This document shows positions 55,632 to 64,000 of a stretch of 64,000 nucleotides of DNA, piece after piece; positions within the stretch are counted from its first letter, which is position 1; every line of letters begins with the position of its first letter. The notes under the pieces were generated by a model. It saw only the letters and a list, made by a program, of their open reading frames with translations, ran no database searches and was not told where the DNA came from. A program made the translations under genes and the position numbers. Source of the DNA: Nostoc sp. NIES-3756 (GTDB lineage: Bacteria; Cyanobacteriota; Cyanobacteriia; Cyanobacteriales; Nostocaceae); NCBI RefSeq assembly GCF_001548375.1, contig NZ_AP017295.1:310001-374000 (forward strand), written 5' to 3'.

Positions 55632-56273
55632 TTATTCCTGGCGACCAAACGGAGAATTGCTTCGTCCGGCTACACTCTCTATGGCTGCTCGCGCTCCCGC
55701 CGCACCCGCAAGAATATCTCTTTCTTGCCCACCTAAGTACAATCTGCCAAAGCTACCTACAGCCTGAACTTCTAAAATGTTAATTGAGGCTGCTTTCTCG
55801 GCTTCGTTAGCTGCTAAGGCCGCATAAGCAGCAGGCTCAACTTCTAATACGTATAGAGTTTGCCCTGCAAGTAGTAGCTGTCCTCGCCTTGTCCGATTGA
55901 TAAGTTGAGTTTGGTAAGCGTCGATGTTGCGGATAATCTGGCTGGAAACAACACGGGGTTTGAGGCACTCCTCGCGTTTGACTCCTAGCGCCGCCAAAAT
56001 TGCTTGACCAGCAGCCCGCGTTTCTCCTTGAGAGCCTGAATGTACTTCCAATAGACCATATAACCTCTCAACTACTTGCACTCCAGGGCGGACAGAAGCG
56101 GCTTTGAGGGCTATATCGGTAATTTTGTTGATCTCGATACCAGGGGAGATTTCAATCCACAGTGATGTATCTCCAGGTAATGGCAAGAAACCTTGGGCTA
56201 CTGTTCCTATATAGGCTGCGTGTTGTGGTTGCAGGCTGTCGAGAAATACGAAACTGCGTAGTTCTATTCCCAA
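55632..56273 (-). CDS. ccmP: Carboxysome shell protein CcmP (tandem BMC domains)
   Basis: 213 residues with two BMC domains in tandem (about 1-100 and 110-213), forming a trimer (BMC-T) that stacks into a double-layered gated pore of the beta-carboxysome shell. The sequence [20 protein letters not shown], then [20 protein letters not shown] and [16 protein letters not shown] matches CcmP. Translation starts at TTG (56273), with GGAGAG 7 bases upstream. It lies away from the main ccm cluster, as ccmP usually does, and leads the operon with the pentapeptide and HIT-like genes. Confidence 0.93.
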   Translation of the reverse strand: MGIELRSFVFLDSLQPQHAAYIGTVAQGFLPLPGDTSLWIEISPGIEINKITDIALKAASVRPGVQVVERLYGLLEVHSGSQGETRAAGQAILAALGVKREECLKPRVVSSQIIRNIDAYQTQLINRTRRGQLLLAGQTLYVLEVEPAAYAALAANEAEKAASINILEVQAVGSFGRLYLGGQERDILAGAAGARAAIESVAGRSNSPFGRQE

Positions 56274-56547
56274 GGTGATGCTCTCCAGTCATGAGGGTAA
56301 AGTAATATTTCGCAATATATAAATGTAACTTAAACCTACCATAAGGCTTGTACAGGTTTGTAATTAGAACTTAAGTTCTCAGAAAGACACAAGACTAAAG
56401 TCCTGACTACGAACTCAATCCTCAAAATATAGGAAATTCTTAATAGTTAATTATTAATTACTTATTACTTTTATTACTTTGTCTTGATATTTCGATTCAT
56501 CACAAGAGGTAAAATGATATTAATAATATTTAACATTTAGTTGCGCG

Positions 56548-57264
56548 ATGCTGAGACTGATTACTGACTTTGACGGGCCGATTATGGATGTTTCAGAAAG
56601 GTACTACCAGGTGTACCTATTCTGCTTAGAAAAAACCAAACGTCCAGGGCAGGCAGTACGGCAACTATCTAAAGCAGAATTTTGGCAAATGAAGCGATCT
56701 CACCTCCCTGAAAGAGACATTGCCTTCCGTTCTGGTTTAGATGAAGCTCAAGCACAAGAATTTTCCCAATTGCGGCGTAAAACAGTACATACCGAACCTT
56801 ACTTCCAGTACGACAAACCCATCCCCGGCGCTTTGGATGTGTTGGCAAAGGTGCAACAAGCTGGAATTGATTTAGTTGTGATGACGATGCGCCGCGTTTG
56901 GGAGCTAGACTATGCTTTTGAACGGTATGATTTCGGGAAATTTTTTCCCGAAAATCGTTGTTATTGTCTCAGCAACGACTACATAAAAACCCGCGATATT
57001 GACGATAAACCTTTGCTAATGAAGAGGGCATTGGCTGAGTTACCATCCGCAGCCGATACTTGGATGGTAGGAGATACTGAAGCGGATATTACGGCAGCGA
57101 AAAAACATGGTATTAAAGTGATTGCTGTCGAATCTGGTATCCGCGATCGCACTCAACTAAAACTATATCAACCAGATTTAATTGTGCAGAACTTGAGTGC
57201 AGCTGTAGATATCATTTTCCAATCAAAAACATCTGTGCCTGTATCATCTGTTGCTATAAGATAG
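56548..57264 (+). CDS. HAD-superfamily hydrolase
   Basis: 238 residues. Motif I DFDGPIMDVS (the nucleophile and acid/base Asp pair), motif II VVMTMRR, a Lys in DKPLLMKRAL and motif III/IV WMVGDTEADITAAK place it in the HAD phosphatases (phosphoglycolate phosphatase-like). The helical cap lies at about 15-90. The substrate is not deducible. It is divergent from ccmP, and a link to 2-phosphoglycolate recycling is tempting but unproven. An intrinsic terminator follows. Confidence 0.85.
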   Translation: MLRLITDFDGPIMDVSERYYQVYLFCLEKTKRPGQAVRQLSKAEFWQMKRSHLPERDIAFRSGLDEAQAQEFSQLRRKTVHTEPYFQYDKPIPGALDVLAKVQQAGIDLVVMTMRRVWELDYAFERYDFGKFFPENRCYCLSNDYIKTRDIDDKPLLMKRALAELPSAADTWMVGDTEADITAAKKHGIKVIAVESGIRDRTQLKLYQPDLIVQNLSAAVDIIFQSKTSVPVSSVAIR

Positions 57265-57297
57265 CTGTTGACTGTTGACTAATGACAAAACTAAAAA

Positions 57298-57331
57298 CCC
57301 CTTCCTCGACAGGTAGGGGCTAAGTTTTTTC
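57298..57331. terminator. Bidirectional terminator
   Basis: The stem CCCCTTCC/GGTAGGGG (one mismatch) has TTTTTT on the right side and AAAAA on the left. It can therefore serve both the HAD gene and the convergent CPP1-like gene. Confidence 0.65.
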
Positions 57332-57367
57332 GTATTTGGGCGGTTTTGCTTGTAAGCCGGAATCGAC

Positions 57368-57994
57368 TTAACGCAAAAAACTGCTAACCAACCACAATAA
57401 TATAAAAGTTATTACTGTCGAGAACTGGTTTGCTGACAGTTGGAAAGCGGGTATTTGCGGTAAGAGCAAGCTGGCGATTAATCCACCGCTAATTAGCCCG
57501 ATGATTAGACCTACCAGAGTGAACAAAACTGCTCGACCAAATCTACCTTCTTTACGATTCAGAAAGAAAATACTAACTACTACCCCAAATACCAACGTCA
57601 ATTGCAAAACCTGATCGCCTGCTGCTGGGTAAAAAACGCTAATAGCGCTCAAACCCAAAAACCAAGCCCCTGGTAAAAGCACATCTGTCCCTGAAGGCTG
57701 ATCCAAGATTTTTTGCAGCCATGCAGGAGACTGCTCACGAGGCTTGATGTTTTCTTTAGGAGGCGATGGGACTCTCAATTCTGGAAAGCGGATACGTTCA
57801 GGAACCTTGATTTTACCTTCTTGGCGCATCCTTAAACGATCCATTAATATTGCATCGTAAGCAGCTTCAATGATTTCTACACTCTTGCTATCGCCACTGT
57901 ATTTTTCAAATAGGCGATTGCGAGCGTCCTGAATTTCATCAAAGCTAGCATCTTCCGATACCCCAAGTTTTTCGTAGGGACTTTGATCGCTCAT
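57368..57994 (-). CDS. CPP1-like (DnaJ-type) membrane protein
   Basis: 208 residues. The N-terminus SPYEKLGVSEDASFDEIQDA resembles a J-domain without the HPD motif, followed by AAYDAILMDRLRMRQEGKIKVPE. A charged middle and four hydrophobic helices (about 108-205) follow. This matches the CPP1/cell growth defect factor family, which in plants acts as a chaperone for protochlorophyllide oxidoreductase at plastid membranes. A thylakoid-linked role is likely here, but that is a family inference. Confidence 0.85.
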   Translation of the reverse strand: MSDQSPYEKLGVSEDASFDEIQDARNRLFEKYSGDSKSVEIIEAAYDAILMDRLRMRQEGKIKVPERIRFPELRVPSPPKENIKPREQSPAWLQKILDQPSGTDVLLPGAWFLGLSAISVFYPAAGDQVLQLTLVFGVVVSIFFLNRKEGRFGRAVLFTLVGLIIGLISGGLIASLLLPQIPAFQLSANQFSTVITFILLWLVSSFLR

Positions 57995-58671
57995 GGGAGT
58001 TTATACTTCAGCCTTAGTCGGGGGCAGACTTTAATCTAAGGAAACAATTTTAGGTTTTATTTTGATCGAATACAAAAGTACCGACCGCATTTTATGCCCT
58101 ACCAGGATATTAACACGGGTTAGTTAGATTAAGCCGTAAATTTTAACTATAGCAACTTTAACATATTGATATAACTCCGTGTATCCCCCCATGTCGTTGA
58201 CCAATTCTGGCTCTACTCTAGAATTTAAGCTAAGGATACTTAAGAGCTATTTTATGAAAAAAATAACTTTTATCTTCCAGGTTTGGCAATTTACAGTTCC
58301 CTAAAGACATTTTATTGGTTGAGCGAGTAAATTAGGTAGTAGTCTCAATTTAGGTAAAGATTTAAAATTGAAAAGTTTTAAATTTCGACTAAACTTGAGA
58401 AGCAAATACGCTCGTTAGTAAAAAAACTGCTGTGGCACAATCCCTGAAATAACGGAACATCAAGTTGATAATAACAATCCCTACATCTAAATGTAGGAAC
58501 AATTACTATAGTCTTCCTGGTGTAGTTATTCCATATTGTGATTACACTATTATGTGGTTCATCAGGGAATTTACTTCTGATGAGTGAAGTTTTTTCAAAA
58601 ATCCCAAGTGGGAACTGCGTTTTTACGCCATACTGCTGTTAATCTTATAATTTTTGTGCAAAGAGATGGTC
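57995..58671. other. Long intergenic region without a gene
   Basis: 677 bases between the CPP1-like gene and the OmpR-type regulator. No coding frame, strong hairpin or tandem repeat was seen. It may contain a long regulated leader for the regulator gene. Confidence 0.45.
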
Positions 58672-59382
58672 ATGGCTCCTGCCAAGATTCTTGTAGTTGA
58701 TGACGACCCTGCGGTTCGGAATTTAATCCAACGCTTTTTAATAAAACAAAACTATCAGGTAGAGGCTGCCGAAGACGGAAAGACAGCCTTGTCTCTATTC
58801 GAGCAATTTAACCCAGATTTGGTAATTTTGGATGTCAACTTACCAGATGTAATTGGGTTTAACCTCTGCCAAGAAATGCAAAGCCGTAATGGTGTTTTTG
58901 TTCTGATGCTGACTAGCCGTGCAGATGAAGCTGACAAGATTCGCGGCTTTGCTAAAGGTGCTGATGACTATCTCACCAAACCCTTCGGTCTGGGAGAATT
59001 AGAAGTCAGAGTCGGAGCAATTTTAAGAAGACAGCGCGTTATCAATCCCGCAGAACAAAAACGCTTATCGTTTGAAAAACTGATGATTGATCCTGTACGG
59101 CGTGAGGTGACATTGAATAGCCAACCCGTACCCTTAACTGCCTTAGAATTTGACCTGTTACATTTCTTAGCTAGTCATCCTGGTCGAGTATGGCGACGAG
59201 CCGAACTAATTCAGGAGGTATGGGATTATGAATATGTTGGCGACCAACGAGTCGTAGATGTACATATCGGTCAAATTCGCAAAAAAATTGAAATAGATGC
59301 TAGCCAACCAGCGTTAATTCAAACTGTGCGAGGTGTAGGTTATAAATTTGAATGCCCTAGTCAAGTAGAAGCTAATGCTTGA
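58672..59382 (+). CDS. OmpR/PhoB-family response regulator
   Basis: 236 residues from the ATG at 58672, preceded by AAAGAG. The receiver domain (about 5-120) has ILVVDDDPAVR, phosphoacceptor VILDVNLPDVIG, a Thr/Ser switch LMLTSR and Lys in YLTKPFGLGEL. The winged-helix DNA-binding domain (about 135-232) has LTALEFDLLHFLASHPGRVW, RRAELIQEVW, DQRVVDVHIGQIRKKI and TVRGVGYKF. It should bind direct-repeat promoter sites when phosphorylated. No kinase gene is adjacent, so its partner is elsewhere. It is not clearly RpaA or RpaB by sequence. Confidence 0.92.
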   Translation: MAPAKILVVDDDPAVRNLIQRFLIKQNYQVEAAEDGKTALSLFEQFNPDLVILDVNLPDVIGFNLCQEMQSRNGVFVLMLTSRADEADKIRGFAKGADDYLTKPFGLGELEVRVGAILRRQRVINPAEQKRLSFEKLMIDPVRREVTLNSQPVPLTALEFDLLHFLASHPGRVWRRAELIQEVWDYEYVGDQRVVDVHIGQIRKKIEIDASQPALIQTVRGVGYKFECPSQVEANA

Positions 59383-59699
59383 GTAAGGCTAAGACAGAAA
59401 AATTTTCATACCCTTGAGGGTCTAGTCTAGGTTGTGCAGAAATCAGCATCTCAACCTTGACTAATTATTATTGTCTGCAAATAAAAAATAAATTAGTCAA
59501 ATCGCTCAAATACGTGCAGTGGGTTTAGTACATGAGCGATATTTTTATGGGCATTTACCAAATATTCAGTATTTGTTGTAGGTTGGGCAATGCCCACCTA
59601 CAGAGATTGAATTAGGTAGGGAGAGTACCGTTCGTACCAGCACTTGAGCATGACTGGTACATTAGCTATTTGTGGCAAATCGGTACGGAACATTTCTAT
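59383..59699. other. Intergenic region with palindromic repeats
   Basis: A near-perfect palindrome GTAGGTTGGGCAATGCCCAC (59578-59597, ending CTAC by 59601) and a second inverted repeat GTACCAG/CTGGTAC (about 59635-59661) lie here. The first is a common dispersed palindrome. No gene. Confidence 0.55.
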
Positions 59700-59897
59700 T
59701 TAGCAGTGGTGAAATAAAGTTTCTAAGTACACACGAGCTGCGCGGCGATCGCTATCTCCGTTTTGCAGTAAAAATAATGATAATGCTGCGGTCAATACAC
59801 GATTTTGATCCCAATCGGGATGTGTTTCTAAGTAATTTTTCAGTGATTCGTGCAGAGTTTCAGGTATTTCAGTAAAAATACTGACTGTTGAGTTCAT
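59700..59897 (-). CDS. DUF2811-domain protein
   Basis: A 65-residue protein that reads MNSTVSIFTEIPETLHESLK, then DWDQNRVLTAALSLFLLQNG and RRAARVYLETLFHHC. This matches the short cyanobacterial DUF2811 family. The layout (a beta strand and then two helices) resembles ribbon-helix-helix proteins, so DNA or antitoxin-like binding is conceivable. Its function is unknown. Confidence 0.8.
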   Translation of the reverse strand: MNSTVSIFTEIPETLHESLKNYLETHPDWDQNRVLTAALSLFLLQNGDSDRRAARVYLETLFHHC

Positions 59898-60233
59898 AAC
59901 ATTGTTCCTTCTGTAAGCTCAGTCAAGGGAATAGATTATTTGTAGTCAACTAGATGCCGATAATTATCGGACAGACATCGCTGTGGAATTTTGATGTCAA
60001 CTAACAAACTACAAACCCAGGTCGAATTATTGTGCGATATGAGGGGGTGGGTTTGTCAATGCTGCGAATTGTTAAAAACGATTGTATAAAAAACAGACTC
60101 GGACGTAATAATCAGGATTATAAGTCTATTATTGTTACATCACTTAACAAAAACTCAGTCCTAACTGATTCTTGCTCACCCAAATCAAAAATCCCCAGTA
60201 AGACCGCAACAGCCGATTGCCTCGTCAAGCGTC

Positions 60234-60275
60234 TGTGGAAAACTGCTAAAATCCCTGTGGAAATCTTGTGGAATT
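60234..60275 (+). promoter_or_regulatory. Three phased DnaA-box-like sites
   Basis: TGTGGAAAA (60234-60242), TGTGGAAAT (60256-60264) and TGTGGAATT (60267-60275) lie in the same orientation with spacings of 22 and 11 bases (two turns and one turn of the helix). TTTTCCACA is the cyanobacterial DnaA-box core. They lie in a 444-bp gap (59898-60341) that has no other gene. A frame of 82 residues (60032-60280) overlaps but lacks support. Confidence 0.45.
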
Positions 60276-60341
60276 GGTGAGGAAAATCTCACTGAATAAT
60301 AAGAATTACAAAAACATTATCTTTTGATAACAATTAATCCC

Positions 60342-61607
60342 ATGAAACTTACCCTGCCATCCCAGTTAGTAACATGGTTATCTCCGATACATCCCCAAAT
60401 TTGGGTTTTGGCGATCGCCCGATTCCTGTCAGAAGTTGGGTCAGGTTTTACAGCATTTTACGCCCCCATCTTCTTCGTTAACCAAGTGGGTTTATCTGCC
60501 ACGTCTGTAGGTGTTGGTTTGGCAAGCGCCGCCACTTCCGGTTTTTTGGGGAGGATTTTGGGTGGTACTCTCACTGATACTGCGGGTTGGGGTCGTCGTC
60601 GTACCTTGTTGCTAGCAATGGCAATCTCGGCAATGGGGTCTTTAGTTTTAGCGACTACTAGTAATTTTGCTACTTTGGTGATTGGTAGTTTAATTTATGG
60701 TTTAGGTATAGGCGTTTATTGGCCAGCCACAGAGGCGATAATTGCCGACAATAGCCAAGTAGAAAATCGTCGAGAGGCTTTTGCACTGACTCGACTAGCT
60801 GATCATCTAGGATTAGCCATAGGTTTAGTATTAGCAGGGGTATTAGTCACAATTGCCGAAAATTATCGTTGGCTTTTTGTTATTGATGCGATTTCTTTTA
60901 CCGTGTTTTTTGCTGTGGCTTATTTAGCAATCACGGAACCAGACTCAAACCAAACTCAGCCAGAACAAAAACCACAACAGCTTACTGCTTGGTTTGGGGC
61001 ATTAAGCGATCGCCGTTTTCTCATTTACATTGCAGTCAATATCTTCTTCACCATTTATATATCTCAAATACATAGTATTCTCCCCCTCTACTTCAAAAAC
61101 TCTTTCCAAGTGGGAGAAACTATGCAAGGCTTTCATGAAAGCACAATCAGCACCTTGTTTGCTTGCCATCTTGTCATAGCAATTCTTTTGCAGATGCCCG
61201 TTACCAGTATTCTTAAACGCTTTTCCCATACCTTAGCGCTGACAATTTCTGCTGTACTTTGGGCAGTTGGCTTTAGCCTAGTTTGGATTGCCAGCACTAC
61301 CTCATCCTATCAGTTGATTTGGGCAACATTAGCCCTGAGCATATTCGCCATAGCAAACGTTTCTTACACCCCCTCTGCTGCCTCCCTAGTCACCGATTTA
61401 GCCCCAGAATCCCAACGCGGCGTGTACTTTTCCATTAACTCCCTTTGCTGGGCTGCTGGTTCATTTATCGGTTCCCCCTTAGGAGGCTGGGCATTAGATC
61501 AACCCCAAACCATCGCCCAAAATCTCTGGTTAGGCTTCGTCTTCAGCGTAGCGATCGCCATTACTATCTTGCAATTCCTTAGTCGGATTTTAGGGAGTAG
61601 GGAGTAG
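60342..61607 (+). CDS. Major facilitator superfamily transporter
   Basis: 421 residues with 12 predicted membrane helices. The A-motif between helices 2 and 3 is GRILGGTLTDTAGWGRRRTLL, and RREAFALTRLADHLGLAIG lies in the helix 4-5 region. This resembles drug/sugar efflux carriers, with no clear substrate. The ATG at 60342 follows a poor Shine-Dalgarno region, and a TTG at 60324 is possible. It starts 67 bases past the DnaA-box-like cluster. Confidence 0.85.
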   Translation: MKLTLPSQLVTWLSPIHPQIWVLAIARFLSEVGSGFTAFYAPIFFVNQVGLSATSVGVGLASAATSGFLGRILGGTLTDTAGWGRRRTLLLAMAISAMGSLVLATTSNFATLVIGSLIYGLGIGVYWPATEAIIADNSQVENRREAFALTRLADHLGLAIGLVLAGVLVTIAENYRWLFVIDAISFTVFFAVAYLAITEPDSNQTQPEQKPQQLTAWFGALSDRRFLIYIAVNIFFTIYISQIHSILPLYFKNSFQVGETMQGFHESTISTLFACHLVIAILLQMPVTSILKRFSHTLALTISAVLWAVGFSLVWIASTTSSYQLIWATLALSIFAIANVSYTPSAASLVTDLAPESQRGVYFSINSLCWAAGSFIGSPLGGWALDQPQTIAQNLWLGFVFSVAIAITILQFLSRILGSRE

Positions 61608-61632
61608 TGAAAGAGTTTCTCCCTTGTCTCCC

Positions 61633-62283
61633 TCATCTTCTCCTTTCTTGCAACTTCCGATAAACATCCTTCAAATCCACCTGATGGTGAGCTAAAGCAA
61701 CCAAAGTGTGATACAACAAATCTGCTACTTCGCCAGCGATCGCTTGTGGGTCATCATCCTTAAATGCCATTACCACCTCAGCCGATTCTTCGCCGATTTT
61801 CTTCAAAATCTTGTTATCACCGCCTGCTAATAACTTGCAGGTATAGGAAGTTTCTACAGGGTTGTCACGGCGATCGCAAATTACCTGGAATACCTGAGAT
61901 AAAGTGTCCCCAGGAGGGGAAACTATTTTTCCTTCTACTTGATGGAAACAACTGCGTTCTCCGGTGTGGCAAGCAATATCACCAACTTGCTCTACACTAA
62001 TCAGCAGTGCATCACTATCACAGTCGTAACGAATACTTTGTACTTTTTGGGTGTGTCCCGAAGTCCCGCCTTTATGCCATAACTCTTGTCGGGAACGACT
62101 CCAAAACCACGTTTCGCCTGTATCCAAAGTCTTTTGCAATGATTCTCGATTCATCCACGCCATCATCAAGACTGTACCATCCAAGTAGTCTTGCACAATG
62201 GCTGGCACTAGACCCCGTTCATCGTAGCGAATTTTTTCCACGGGGATAACATTTTGCAGTGTGAGTGAATCTGTGAAAGACAT
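61633..62283 (-). CDS. hisI: Bifunctional phosphoribosyl-AMP cyclohydrolase/phosphoribosyl-ATP pyrophosphatase
   Basis: 216 residues carrying histidine biosynthesis steps 2 and 3 in one chain. The N-terminal HisI domain (about 1-120) has [19 protein letters not shown], the Zn/Mg residues in [10 protein letters not shown] and HTGERSCFH. The C-terminal HisE domain (about 125-216) has [19 protein letters not shown] and [13 protein letters not shown]. The fusion is typical of cyanobacteria, plants and enterobacteria. Confidence 0.95.
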   Translation of the reverse strand: MSFTDSLTLQNVIPVEKIRYDERGLVPAIVQDYLDGTVLMMAWMNRESLQKTLDTGETWFWSRSRQELWHKGGTSGHTQKVQSIRYDCDSDALLISVEQVGDIACHTGERSCFHQVEGKIVSPPGDTLSQVFQVICDRRDNPVETSYTCKLLAGGDNKILKKIGEESAEVVMAFKDDDPQAIAGEVADLLYHTLVALAHHQVDLKDVYRKLQERRR

Positions 62284-62371
62284 ACCAGCTAGATTGAGAG
62301 AGAATGATTCGTAGTTTCACGATACCATCCTGAAGACAGTAGCTGATATGATTTTTGCCAGTGGTATTTTC

Positions 62372-62566
62372 TCATCCTTGTAAAACCGCAGTTCTGCCCA
62401 TTGCCGATTGCATTCTTACCGCACTCATAGCGACATGGTGGGCTTTTGATACGTTACCATACCAGTGTATAGCCGAGTTAAAGGCGGCTCGGTATAAGTC
62501 TAAATGCTCATCTGGCAGTTGAGCGCGGATTTCTAAAGGCAAGTCTTCGTTGGACTTGTATAACAT
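62372..62566 (-). CDS. chaB: ChaB-like protein
   Basis: 64 residues with the ChaB family pattern: NEDLPLEIRAQLPDEHLDLY, AAFNSAIHWYG, and HHVAMSAVRMQSAMG. ChaB-like proteins are small helical partners first named for a cation transport locus. Their molecular role is unclear, and no ChaA antiporter is present here. It stands alone. Confidence 0.8.
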   Translation of the reverse strand: MLYKSNEDLPLEIRAQLPDEHLDLYRAAFNSAIHWYGNVSKAHHVAMSAVRMQSAMGRTAVLQG

Positions 62567-62675
62567 ATTGTTATTATTTTGGGTCAGCTTATTTTATACG
62601 ATAGAAGTTCTAGACAATTTTTGACCCTATCCTAAGATAGAGCTTTTTTTAGTTGCCCACTGTTAGGAGAGACCC

Positions 62676-63974
62676 TTGGTAAATACCACTATTAAAACCA
62701 CCAAATCACAAGAAATTTTTGCTGCTGCTCAAAATCTCATGCCGGGTGGCGTTAGTTCTCCAGTACGCGCTTTTAAATCTGTAGGCGGTCAACCCATCGT
62801 ATTTGACCGTGTAAAAGGTGCATACATTTGGGATGTTGATGGCAACCAATACATTGATTACGTGGGAACATGGGGGCCTGCTATTTGCGGTCATGCTCAT
62901 CCAGAAGTAATCAGTGCTTTGCATGAAGCTTTAGAAAAAGGTACTAGTTTCGGTGCGCCTTCATATTTAGAAAATGTGTTGGCGGAAATGGTGATTGCTG
63001 CTGTTCCTAGCATCGAAATGGTACGATTTGTCAACTCAGGAACAGAAGCTTGTATGGCCGTATTGCGGTTGATGCGGGCTTTCACTGGCCGGGAGAAAAT
63101 TATCAAGTTTGAAGGCTGTTACCACGGACACGCTGATATGTTCTTGGTGAAAGCTGGCTCTGGTGTAGCTACACTAGGTTTACCCGATTCCCCTGGTGTA
63201 CCAAAGTCTGCAACTAGCAGTACCCTTACAGCCCCATACAATGACTTAGAGGCTGTTAAGGCTTTATTTGAGGAAAACCGTGATCAAATTGCTGGTGTCA
63301 TTTTGGAGCCAGTTGTAGGTAATGCTGGGTTTATCACCCCTGATGCTGGCTTTTTAGAAGGCTTACGAGAATTGACTCACGAGCATGGTGCTTTACTCGT
63401 GTTTGATGAAGTGATGACTGGTTTCCGCATTGCTTACGGTGGCGCTCAAGAAAAGTTTGGCATTACACCTGACTTGACAACTCTGGGTAAAGTTATCGGT
63501 GGTGGCTTGCCTGTGGGGGCTTATGGCGGTCGTCGAGATATCATGTCCATGATTGCACCAGCCGGGCCTGTGTACCAAGCTGGAACCCTCTCTGGTAATC
63601 CTCTAGCAATGACAGCCGGGATTAAAACTCTAGAGTTATTGCAAAAGCCTGGTGCTTATGACTATCTAGAGCGGATTACTAAGAAGTTAGCGGATGGTTT
63701 ACTGCAAGTAGCGCAAGAAACTGGTCATGCTGCTTGTGGTGGTAACATCAGTGCCATGTTTGGCTTATTCTTCACCTCTGGCCCTGTACATAACTATGAA
63801 GATGCCAAAAAATCTGATGCCGCTAAGTTTGGGCGTTTCCATCGCGGGATGTTAGAGCGTGGTGTTTACTTAGCTCCTTCTCAATTTGAGGCTGGGTTTA
63901 CATCTTTGGCTCACACTGACGAAGATATTGACCAAACGATCGCGATCGCTCGTGAGGTTCTGTCTAGTCTGTAA
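62676..63974 (+). CDS. hemL: Glutamate-1-semialdehyde 2,1-aminomutase
   Basis: Converts glutamate-1-semialdehyde to 5-aminolevulinate, the precursor of heme, chlorophyll and bilins. 432 residues of the class III PLP aminotransferases: [72 protein letters not shown] and Lys272 in [17 protein letters not shown]. Start is TTG with AGGAGA 5 bases upstream; no ATG fits. It runs almost to the right edge and is complete. Confidence 0.96.
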   Translation: MVNTTIKTTKSQEIFAAAQNLMPGGVSSPVRAFKSVGGQPIVFDRVKGAYIWDVDGNQYIDYVGTWGPAICGHAHPEVISALHEALEKGTSFGAPSYLENVLAEMVIAAVPSIEMVRFVNSGTEACMAVLRLMRAFTGREKIIKFEGCYHGHADMFLVKAGSGVATLGLPDSPGVPKSATSSTLTAPYNDLEAVKALFEENRDQIAGVILEPVVGNAGFITPDAGFLEGLRELTHEHGALLVFDEVMTGFRIAYGGAQEKFGITPDLTTLGKVIGGGLPVGAYGGRRDIMSMIAPAGPVYQAGTLSGNPLAMTAGIKTLELLQKPGAYDYLERITKKLADGLLQVAQETGHAACGGNISAMFGLFFTSGPVHNYEDAKKSDAAKFGRFHRGMLERGVYLAPSQFEAGFTSLAHTDEDIDQTIAIAREVLSSL

Positions 63975-63978
63975 GTCA

Positions 63979-64000
63979 TAAGTGCTGAGTGCTGAGTGCT
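63979..64000. repeat. STRR array (GAGTGCT), cut by the window edge
   Basis: Tandem GAGTGCT units start just after hemL and run to the end of the window. The same unit is seen at 42240. Confidence 0.7.

Noticed and set aside
60032..60280. 82-codon frame upstream of the MFS gene
   Set aside because: It has a GTG start without a ribosome-binding site and a basic, low-conservation look, and it overlaps the DnaA-box-like cluster. I treat the region as non-coding.

Overview
The window looks like chromosome from a filamentous heterocyst-forming cyanobacterium of the Nostoc/Anabaena type. The evidence is psbA, psbY, a carboxysome shell gene (ccmP), PAM68, cyanobacterial-style ppc, frequent HIP1 octamers (GCGATCGC), and many short tandemly repeated repetitive (STRR) heptamers (TTAGTCA and relatives) between genes. 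No rRNA, tRNA or CRISPR array was found. Genes lie on both strands, mostly singly or in pairs.

Region by region: 1-8.5 kb holds housekeeping genes (ilvH, rpsO-PAM68, aroF, rbgA) with small conserved proteins. 8.5-13.7 kb holds rfbB, murF, a 45-residue one-helix protein and a two-gene operon with a Mo-nitrogenase-C-terminus-like protein. 13.9-17.4 kb is a two-component pair whose hybrid kinase has an ethylene-receptor-like membrane domain. 17.6-22.8 kb has psbY, folC, an intact histone-deacetylase-like gene, the decayed remnant of a second one, a sirtuin, and psbA encoding the Gln130 form of D1. 22.9-27.5 kb pairs an MBOAT O-acyltransferase with a 993-residue DUF1574/SGNH protein, probably a cell-surface acylation module. 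28-43 kb carries ppc, bioF, spp-ruvA, xseB, a REC-PAS-histidine kinase, an MFS carrier, a fused molybdate transporter modBC, murQ and DUF3110. 43.2-49.4 kb is a giant tamB containing near-identical 210-bp tandem repeats. 49.5-51.3 kb is a repeat-rich patch with an IS982-like insertion sequence and a MITE-like relative. 51.7-54.1 kb has TauE/SafE and two CadD-type transporters. 54.1-56.3 kb is a compact operon of ccmP, a pentapeptide-repeat protein and a tandem HIT-like protein. The end holds a HAD hydrolase, a CPP1-like protein, an OmpR-type regulator, DUF2811, an MFS carrier, hisIE, chaB and hemL.

The most distinctive theme is traffic between intergenic repeats and proteins. STRR units supply start codons (6280, 31212) and the last residues and stop codons of ruvA and murQ. 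Low-complexity tracts resembling the local intergenic DNA sit in frame inside ppc, tamB and the modB-modC linker. Other points of interest are a kinase that has lost a predicted copper ligand and one receiver aspartate, a histone-deacetylase pseudogene, the carboxysome-HIT operon, and three phased DnaA-box-like sites near 60.25 kb. All functional calls come from reading the sequence; no database search was run.
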